From positions 88,623,322 through 88,687,321 of the forward strand of contig NC_053035.3 in the NCBI RefSeq assembly GCF_002575655.3: DNA of 64,000 bases, in the 5' to 3' direction. Of this stretch, positions 57,164 to 64,000 are shown in pieces; positions within the stretch are counted from its first letter, which is position 1; each line of letters opens with the position of its first letter. Under the pieces are notes generated by a model, which worked only from the letters and a program-made list of their open reading frames with translations, had not been told where the DNA came from and ran no database searches. The DNA is from Aegilops tauschii subsp. strangulata. Its lineage: Eukaryota > Streptophyta > Magnoliopsida > Poales > Poaceae. The translations under genes were made by a program, and so were the position numbers.

Positions 57164-57534
57164 ATGGATGCAAGTTTTGGTATTGGGAAGAAGAGTACAA
57201 CGATATATTGATAGAGCGCAATTTAGTAGATGTTCTAGCACTTTTAGCTAGCATAGAGGCTCGAGATGAGACTAGTGCACTTGTTGATAGAATAGAGGCT
57301 AGACACGTCTACTTCTTTACACTCGAAGAAGAAAGAAGCACGCAAGATCGAGCCTCCGCAGATCAACAATGAATGCATCGAGAAGGCACTAATCCAACTT
57401 ACAGGAGCAGTTATGGAAGTTGGATATCTTCTAAAATGTATTCTTGTGGTTCTTGTTTTCTTTGGTCTTGCTTTTCTAGTCAAAATTTTGGTGATGTATT
57501 TCCATGTACCAAAAAATCAATGATGAAAAAAAGA
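57164..57534 (+). pseudogene. Fragment of a GRF-zinc-finger-type plant gene
   Basis: After a splice-acceptor-like TTGTGTAG, the frame from 57164 reads NGCKFWYWEEEYNDILIERN, the end of a GRF-type zinc finger, then a charged helical stretch. A frameshift near 57365 moves the rest to another frame: ECIEKALIQLTGAVMEVGYL followed by a hydrophobic segment (LKCILVVLVFFGLAFLVKIL) that would cross a membrane, ending at a stop near 57523. This layout is familiar from transposon-associated genes in grasses. The 5' part of the gene and of the finger is missing, so it is a dead fragment. Confidence 0.6.
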
Positions 57535-57539
57535 TATGT

Positions 57540-57700
57540 GTTTGCAACGAAAAATGTACGCGGCCGGGATGCGGTCGCGCGTTCGGCGCACGACCACCGC
57601 ATCCGAGAAATGGCCCGGACACGACCCCACTGCCCTACCCAAACAGACAGAATCTGGGCAAAACGGAGGTCCGTTTGGGGTCGTGTGTTGGAGTTGGCCT
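57540..57700. repeat. Probable terminal region of the transposon carrying the GRF fragment
   Basis: A GC-rich stretch ending GGTCGTGTGTTGGAGTTGGCC just before TTA resembles the ends of Harbinger-like elements in grasses. Similarity to 56519 onward resumes exactly after this point, which supports an element boundary at about 57698. The left end was not identified. Confidence 0.4.
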
Positions 57701-57803
57701 TACCAGTGGGACCGCAGTAGGAAACCGACTATCGGCAAACCCCCACCTCGCCCGCCGCGCGATGGCTGAGTTAGAGAAACGACGAGGTTGAAGAGATTGC
57801 TGT

Positions 57804-58153
57804 AGCACGGACTCCAAGAAATATGGTGTCAGATGGAAGTCGGCTGGTGGCGTGTGCCGTACTCCTGGACGTGAATGCTTGTTCTGGCCCATGCCACCCT
57901 ACTACTCCTACTACTTAGGTGGTGTTTGGTTCTCTAGTCCTAGGACTTTTTCTAGTCCCTAGGACTTTTTGAAAAAGACTCTCAAGGAGGTGCTTCTAAG
58001 GGCTTTTAGTAAAAAGTCCCAAAAAGTCCCTGGAACCAAACACCCCCTTATAGTAGTAGTAGTATCGAGGATTCGAGGTGCTGGTTACGGACAGCGAACA
58101 CATTAACATATGGCCCACCTCACACTGTGGCCAAATTTCTTGGAGTCTGTGCT
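57804..58153. mobile_element. Foldback element, copy 2, with nested Tourist MITE
   Basis: AGCACGGACTCCAAGAAA at 57804 and TTTCTTGGAGTCTGTGCT ending at 58153 are the same arms as at 56625-56772. The extra length is largely a 130-bp Tourist-like insertion at 57918-58047 and local TAGTAG repeats. Confidence 0.6.
57918..58047. mobile_element. Tourist-like (Harbinger) MITE
   Basis: GGTGGTGTTTGGTTC and GAACCAAACACCCCC are inverted ends flanked by TTA (57915-57917 and 58048-58050), the target size and sequence of PIF/Harbinger MITEs. The related foldback copy at 56625 lacks it and gives an approximate empty site. Confidence 0.8.
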
Positions 58154-58519
58154 AGGTTAAAAAGTGTTCTTTGTGAGGATGGGTGGCTGGTCTCAAGTTT
58201 AAAACTTGTTGTATTATGTACGTAGACGTAGAGATAGTGCAGCATGTGAAGCTAGTACAAATAGTGTACTATTGTTGATTGGCCTCATCCGATAACCTGT
58301 TGCAATGCACATAGAATTATGTATTCGGACAATATTTTTTGCCTCGTCGCAGCACCCACATAGAGAAGCGACTCGATAGGCATTCATAAATTTAGTAAGT
58401 TTATCACATGCATATCATTTATTACATACAACAGGTCATCAACCCACAACGACAACGAGGATACATTATAAACACTAAAGTTTTCATCACACAACAAATA
58501 ACAAGCAATGAAATGAACT

Positions 58520-59818
58520 TCAACTCAACCAATTCTCGGAGTTGGAAACGCTTGCTTTGAACCACAAGCGATTCTCTTGGAAGAGCCAGCGACTGTCAAT
58601 CTCGAGACCAACGCAGGACTGATCATCCAGGCTGAAGCGGCCTACTATATCACGACCAGGGTAGGGAACCACCGCAATGTCCGACATATAGATACAGTTG
58701 CTTCTCATAAATGGTAGTAACATTGTGTCAACAGCAGTTGGGTCGCCTTTCACCATCATTGGATAGTTTTGTCCAAGGAAGAGCGAGTTGGCTCCAAGAC
58801 TATCAATACTGTACCAGGGAGAAGGTGTTGGCGCTAGCACACTAGTATCCACCCCGACTACCATGCAACGGGTGTTGGAATAGGTCCGGAGAGTGCGACC
58901 ATGGGAGACAACACATGCTCCCTCAGTAGTAACATCAGCAGTGGGCTGTATACAGCCAAGAAGGGGTGAGCAATCGGAAGTTGCCAGGCGCCACTGAGTA
59001 TATGGGCCCTCCTCGTCCTCATGCTCGTGATCATCACCATCTTCATCTCCCCCTTGATTATAAAATTTTTCAAGTATAGGCGGTGGAATGTTCACAGGAC
59101 CTTGGAAACACAAGAAGAAGGTTAATTAGTAGAGAAGGGAAACTTGCTAACTCGCATGCATGTGGATGAAACAATTATAATTACGGTGGAAGACAAACGT
59201 ACCGAAACTACGAGGATCCCATGCAAAAACAGTGCCACGAGTGGTGGCAGCAAACACAAGACCCTCGTATTCAATTGCATCACAGTACACATCTGTGTAT
59301 AGAAACTGATTTTTGAGCAATATCCATCCAGTCGAACCACGAAGGACGGCTACAAGCTCGTCGAAGATAGCAACAACTTGATAGTTCTTGTAATTCCAAG
59401 AGCGGTTGGGAACTCGACAAATTGCTATCTTCAGTAGACGACAGTCACCATGATCGTATTTGAACGTACGTAGATCATCTGTGTGCTCAACCTCAGGGCA
59501 CTCTGAGATTTTTGGAAGTGGAATCCGCTGACGAGTGTACACATTCACAAGTTCCCACTCGCAATTGTACCCAATATAAACAACCCAATCTCCATTTGCG
59601 CCAGCCCAGGACTTACCCTTAACCGATGGCATCTTGACATCACACGTATCATTATCAAGCGGCATCAACTTGCACAAGGCGAGGCTTCCCTCGTCCCCGC
59701 GCCAATCAGCAGGGTCACGACGAAGAAGATAGGGGAGATCAAACCGCTCCTGGACCCTTGGGTTCCTTGTAATGATGTTATTAGTTGAGTCGAGAATGTT
59801 CTTGAACGAACCTGACAT
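58520..59818 (-). CDS. DUF295-domain protein, two exons
   Basis: Exon 1 is 59818-59203 and exon 2 is 59100-58520, joined across a GT/AG intron with phase 1; 398 residues in total. The start (MSGSFKNILDSTNNIITRNP) lacks an F-box. The middle reads RFDLPYLLRRDPADW and WVVYIGYNCEWELVNVYTRQ. The C-terminal half has the DUF295 beta-propeller signature: YSIDSLGANSLFLGQNYPMM, then NCIYMSDIAVVPYPGRDIVG and a final SRWLFQENRLWFKA. An acidic low-complexity insert (GGDEDGDDHEHEDEEG) lies just after the exon junction. DUF295 proteins form a large grass family related to F-box/kelch proteins, mostly of unknown role. Intact from this start, but see the in-frame stops upstream. Confidence 0.8.
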
Positions 59819-59923
59819 GCTAGCCGAGGTGATGACGTCGCACCGATCAATGAGTTACCCCACCACGTCATCTTTCAGATCGGGGCAAGAATAACGGGGT
59901 CATTTCCGGCTTGTTCCGTCCAT
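59819..59923 (-). other. Possible lost N-terminus of the DUF295 gene
   Basis: In the same frame as the gene, an ATG at 59923 would add 35 codons. The frame reads MDGTSRK, TGA, PRYSCPDLKDDVVG, TAA, LIDRCDVITSAS and then the annotated start. The PDLxDDVV part resembles the start of an F-box. Both stops are single-codon events, so the original N-terminus may have decayed; or this is simply leader sequence. Confidence 0.45.
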
Positions 59924-61297
59924 GGAGAAGACGATCGAACAATGGAAGAAGGAAGGGTGAAGGCAAATGGAGGAGGGAGGAAGAGCGTGCGACAGCAGTT
60001 CCAAATCAAGAGGGAAAGGCGAAGAGTCGGTGGACGGTTGCCAGTTTGCCACGGTACACGAAGAGGCGCCCCGGCCTACACGTCCTTTCAGAAATTGTAC
60101 AAAAGGACTCGCCGTCTTCTCACTGACATGTTGGAACGGGACCACATGTCAACGAAACATGGCGTGTAATTTCTCATGAAAAATGCGATCTGGCCGCGTT
60201 GGCTCGAGGTGCCGCATTAGTTATCGACCTTTATTTTTTAACATACAATATGAGTGGATAGCTCCTGTGGTCATCACACGTGAGCGGATATATAGGTGGG
60301 CTAGGTGGGCAGGCGGCAACAATCTAAGTGCTAAAAGAGTTGATCTCGAAAAAAGAGTTGATCCAATGCTTGGTTTTGTTTGGATTTTCCAACTATGACC
60401 ACTGGATAGAGTGAATCAATGGCTTACGTTCAAAGTTATTCTCATACTATAGAATGGTATAGGAACATGGAGAGATTTGGTTGATTTTATATCGCTGAAT
60501 AATATAAAATATTATGAGTGCAGACGCTCCACCCCGAGGTTTGTAGCTCCTTCTCGGTCATCGGGAATCTATGTTCTTCCACTCTTTCGTTTAAGACATG
60601 AGCTTTGTTCATCCTGTTGCCGACACGCGGGACATCTATATGCTTCCATTTTACAAAATCATACTATATGCCTCCATGACACGCGGGACATCTAGCATCA
60701 AGGTGGCGTGTCATGCAAAAAAATGGAGATATGCAGTGCGTGAGTGAGTCGTGCACTTCGATGGCACCTAGAACTACGCAATATTTTTTCTCCTTGATGG
60801 CACATGAATAGTGCATGTACTCAATGACAGAGCACGGGATGGTAGCCATGGACATGGTCGGCCCTTTTTGAAGAGAGTACTAATAAATAACTTTGATGTG
60901 TCCCGTCAACTCGCAGAACGACGAGAAGCTTGCTTACTACGCCTTCTCCCTCGCCAACGGGTGCGCGGTGGCTCGCAGCACGAGGAGAAACTTTTGCTTA
61001 CAAGCGTTGGCCATGCACCAGTTCATTTGGTGTCATATTGCTAGAAGTACTACTGTAGTACCATCATTATTGTTGTTCGACTTCCGGAAGAGGAGAAGAG
61101 CCAAGCGCAAGGTCATCTACTAACCTAGTACAGTACTACTATAGCCAAACCTGGTCCACCTTTTTAGAGCATGGTTATTTAATATAGGCGGCTCTTGCAG
61201 CGGCACATCATTTAGAGCAAGTACTCTCTTCATAGGAACAAAGGGAGTGAAACAAAAGTTGGAGTGGATGCTAGGTTCCCAATTAAAACATGACTAC
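59924..61297. other. Intergenic DNA with a weak open frame
   Basis: There is no supported gene. At 60899-61123 a plus-strand frame begins MCPVNSQNDEKLAYYAFSLA and ends with basic RKRRRAKRK-type residues; it could be a gene fragment but I do not recognise it. A short direct repeat (GACACGCGGGACATCTA) occurs near 60624 and 60677. Confidence 0.35.
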
Positions 61298-62274
61298 CAC
61301 TACTGGAATCAGCTTCTTTGCCGTCCGCCATGGCGGACGGCAAAGGTATAAATCACGGGCGGCAAACTGTCCAGATGAACGCGTGCCAGCAAAGGCCTTC
61401 TTTGTCGTCCGCTTCTTAGAAACGGACGGCAAAGGATTACGCCGTCCGCCATCCGAGGCCAGCAGACGGCAAAGACAGCGGACATCAGTGCGGTGGCGTG
61501 AGAGCCGTTAGGGGGTTAACGACGCTCTTTACCGTCTGCTAGCGGATGACAAAGAGTCAAAGATCTTTGTCGTCCGCTGATGGACGGCAAAGAGCCCAGC
61601 TAGGCAGCACTGGGAAGCTGCCCCCTGTACAGATATGCCGTCCGCCAGCAGATGACAGAGAGGTTTGAATCTTTGCCGTCTGCTGGCAGACGGCATATCT
61701 GGTCACTTTGCCGTCTGCCAGCAGACGACAAAATGACCAAATAGGCAGCCAGTGTTCCCAGTTTGAACAGGTGACTGCCACGTGTCCTCTTTGCCGTCTG
61801 CTAGCAGACAGACGGCAAAGAGGCTATATATCCCCTGTTTTTATTTAAATCCCATTAATTAGACATGGTTTCAAACACAGATATACATGCATACATATCC
61901 AACATATCCAACAGCATGTCCAACAACATATTTCATCCAATCCAACAACATAGTTCAACAAAGTCCAACATATCCATATATACATAACCAGAAACAAGTT
62001 TCCAACAACTTATCCATATAGACATACATATCCAAACAAGTTTTCATAAACAACAAGGAAGCACCAGAAGAATAGTACACTCCATGAATCCAAGCTTCCT
62101 CATGTAAAGCAAATCTACAAATTGGGAAAGATGAAAGTTAGAAGAAGAAGAAGAAGACTAGTTGGAAGAAGAAGACTAGTTAGAAGAAGAAGAAGAAGAC
62201 TAGTTAGAAGAAGAAGAAGATTTTTTTCTTCTCTTTCTTTTTCTCCTCTCCTCTTCTTTATCTTCGTCTTCTTC

Positions 62275-62585
62275 TAACTAAGGTAGGTAAAAATGCCATT
62301 TTATTGCTAAGCTAGGTAAAAATGCTAAGTGTAGGTCATTTTAGAGCTAAGGTAGGTAAATAGGTCATTTTAGAGCTTACTAAGGTTATTATATCATTTT
62401 CGAGGAAAATAAGCTAAGTCTATATCATTTTGGAGCTAACAAAGATTATCATGCCATTTTTTACCTAAGTATGCTAAGTATGTCATAAATGAACTGAATA
62501 AGCTAAGTATAGCTTATTTTTTATCTAACTTAGGTAATTATGCCATTTAGGAGGAAAATAAGCTAAGTATCCATTTGTAAAGCAA
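62275..62585. repeat. Degenerate ~40-bp repeat inside the CACTA
   Basis: Motifs AGGTAGGTAAA, CATTTTAGAGCTAA and AAGCTAAGTAT recur irregularly across 310 bp. It lies between the microsatellite and the 3' end of the transposase-related gene. Confidence 0.6.
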
Positions 62586-63644
62586 AACACTAGAGAAAAC
62601 TTACCCGCATCACAACAAATGTGATGAAGATCGCAACTAAGGTAACAATTGATCCAACGACATAATGTTACCAAGCCTCATTATCAATGGCATATTTTCT
62701 AATCTTCTTAAGCTTCAGGTGCATTGCATCCATCTTCAAGCGCATTGCATTCATCTTCATCTTGTGATCATCGATGGCATCGGCAACATACAACTCCAAT
62801 GTCATCTTCTCTTCTTCAATTCTTTTAATTTTTTCTTTCAAATACTCATCTTTCAACCATGAAAAGACATTGAAGTCTTGGTACGATTGGCATATACCAA
62901 AGAACATTAACGGGTATTTTGGTCTGCGTCTTCTCACCCATACCGTTGTCTACCACAACATACCTAGAAGAATTGCAAATGGGACAATAGTTCAAGTCCT
63001 CATACTGAAGCCTAAATAAGACACATCCTTTCGCACAGGCATGTATCTTCTCATAGGGCATCTTAAGAGCACGGATGATTTTGTCTGACTGGTACAGGTT
63101 TGGAGGTAGCACATGGCCTTTGGGTAGAAATCGTCCGAATACTGTCATCATCGCGTCGTAGCATTCTCTGCCCAAGTTGAATTGAGCCTTCAAAGCCATT
63201 ATTTGTGAGATGGCATCCAGCTGACAAAGCTCAGTGTGCTCGTGGAGAGGACGTTTTGAGGACTCCAACATTTCAGTGAAGGCCTTTACAGATTCCTCCA
63301 TCTCCTCGTCCGAGTCTCGAGCATCGTCAAAGTCTTGCACCATGTCTGCGGTCCCGGTACCATGCTCGTCGGTGCAACGACGAACCTCGGCTCTGGCACA
63401 TTGGGCGGACTCACCATGTAATGTCCAGACTGTGTAACCAGGCGTAAAACCAAACTTCTGCAGGTCTTTACTCATTTCAAGCTCGTCCCTCTTTTTATAG
63501 TTGTCGCAACGGGCACAGGGGCACCAGCTAAATTCCTGGCCATTTGCAAATGCGGCTCTAACGAACCCCTTGGTTTTTTAACCATTCCTCGGTCCAAACT
63601 TTCTGACTAGTGTAACCCGTGTACATCCATGCATGATCACTCAT
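62586..63644 (-). pseudogene. Rearranged TNP2-type CACTA transposase
   Basis: An ATG at 63644 starts MSDHAWMYTGY, the typical N-terminus. A stop and frameshift follow, then a 209-residue open frame (63475-62846) with FGFTPGYTVWTLHGES, EDLNYCPICNSSRY (a CxxC pair) and LWYMPIVPRLQCLFM. In full-length TNP2 the catalytic transposase region follows this point. Here the sequence jumps, in another frame, to KYPLMFFGICQSYQDFNVF and a helical C-terminus (LKDEYLKEKIKRIEEEKMTL at about 62855-62800) plus a membrane-like segment (VVGSIVTLVAIFITFVV) after a further in-frame stop at 62668. The central transposase is therefore deleted and the element non-autonomous. Confidence 0.75.
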
Positions 63645-63776
63645 ATTGACTTCCTACTGGACACATAAGAAATATATACATAATTAAGCAAACCATATCC
63701 ATCAGTTAATGGAGTTTGTCAGTTTTATTACGTCCATGCAACCTACACGCTAATAGGTAAAGATAGGTCCTAATCC

Positions 63777-63993
63777 CACCCGAGTATGTGTAGATTGGGT
63801 TCGTTTTCCCATGCTCTGCTCCACATCCGACGCAAAATTTCGGCAGCACCTCCCCGCTGTTCTCCTGATACACGTCTCGACAATAAGCAGAGAGGATGTG
63901 TACCCGGAGAACAACAGGGAGGCACTGACGAAATTCTGCATCGGATCCGGAGCAGAGCATATGGGAAAACGAACCCAATCTACAAATACTTGG
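63777..63993. repeat. Large imperfect palindrome in the CACTA
   Basis: The arm at about 63777-63878 matches the reverse complement of about 63893-63993 over about 100 bp, with scattered substitutions and a 2-bp indel (CCCATGCTCTG against CCCATATGCTCTG). Only about 15 bp separates the arms. It lies upstream of the transposase start. Confidence 0.8.
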
Positions 63994-64000
63994 GCTGTCC

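Larger units (their letters stand above)
61298..64000 (-). mobile_element. CACTA transposon, left end to window edge
   Basis: CACTACTGGAATCAGC at 61298 starts a CACTA terminus. Dense subterminal inverted motifs follow to about 61825 (CTTTGCCGTCTGC / GCAGACGGCAAAG, many copies). Further in are GAA/CTT microsatellites (62140-62275), a degenerate AAGCTAAGTA / GTCATTTTAGAGC repeat (62275-62580), a broken transposase gene on the minus strand and a palindrome. The right end lies beyond the window. Confidence 0.85.

Noticed and set aside
60893..61123. 76-aa basic frame as a gene
   Set aside because: No recognisable family and no promoter or splice context; kept only as a weak note.

Overview
The window looks like nuclear DNA of a Triticeae grass (wheat, Aegilops, barley or rye). 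Reasons: a Copia element with BARE-1/Angela/WIS-type LTRs, a Tekay-like chromovirus, an Athila-type element primed by tRNA-Asp, several CACTA transposons with Triticeae-style ends, many TA-flanked Stowaway MITEs, and GC-rich intron-containing plant genes. No bacterial features, rRNA, tRNA or CRISPR were seen.

Layout. 1-7.5 kb: non-genic DNA with short MITEs, a GC-rich block (3.2-4.1 kb), a ~45-bp tandem array (4.6-5.7 kb) and old LTR debris. 7.5-12.3 kb: a reverse-orientation solo LTR (TSD CACGA) split by a complete 3.3-kb CACTA (TSD CCA) that carries a decayed B3-like gene and a long hairpin. 13-17.4 kb: two CACTA left ends, the second with a subterminal tandem array and the 3' end of a minus-strand gene. 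17.46-37.10 kb: a Tekay-like Ty3/Gypsy element (TSD TTCAC) inside an exon of that gene, itself split in gag by a BARE/Angela-type Copia (21.75-30.35 kb, TSD AGTAC). 37-42 kb: the rest of the CACTA-borne gene, including an 865-bp tandem duplication. 42-44.9 kb: CT-rich DNA with a ~1-kb degenerate duplication.

The gene-containing part is 45-60 kb: an F-box/FBD gene with an apparent frameshift (45.0-47.5 kb), an Athila-like element with complete LTRs (47.8-54.7 kb, TSD TCTCT), an unrecognised intronless 189-aa gene (55.6-56.2 kb), a decayed GRF-zinc-finger-type transposon fragment and duplicated foldback DNA (56.5-58.2 kb), and a two-exon DUF295 gene on the minus strand (58.5-59.8 kb). From 61.3 kb to the window end lies another CACTA, with a broken TNP2-type transposase and a large palindrome.

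The genes form no pathway. The F-box/FBD and DUF295 genes belong to large, fast-evolving grass families, often studied as SCF substrate receptors and relatives; most of the rest is layered transposon insertion. Four insertions (Gypsy, Copia, Athila-like, CACTA) and one solo LTR have exact target-site duplications, so their order can be read directly.
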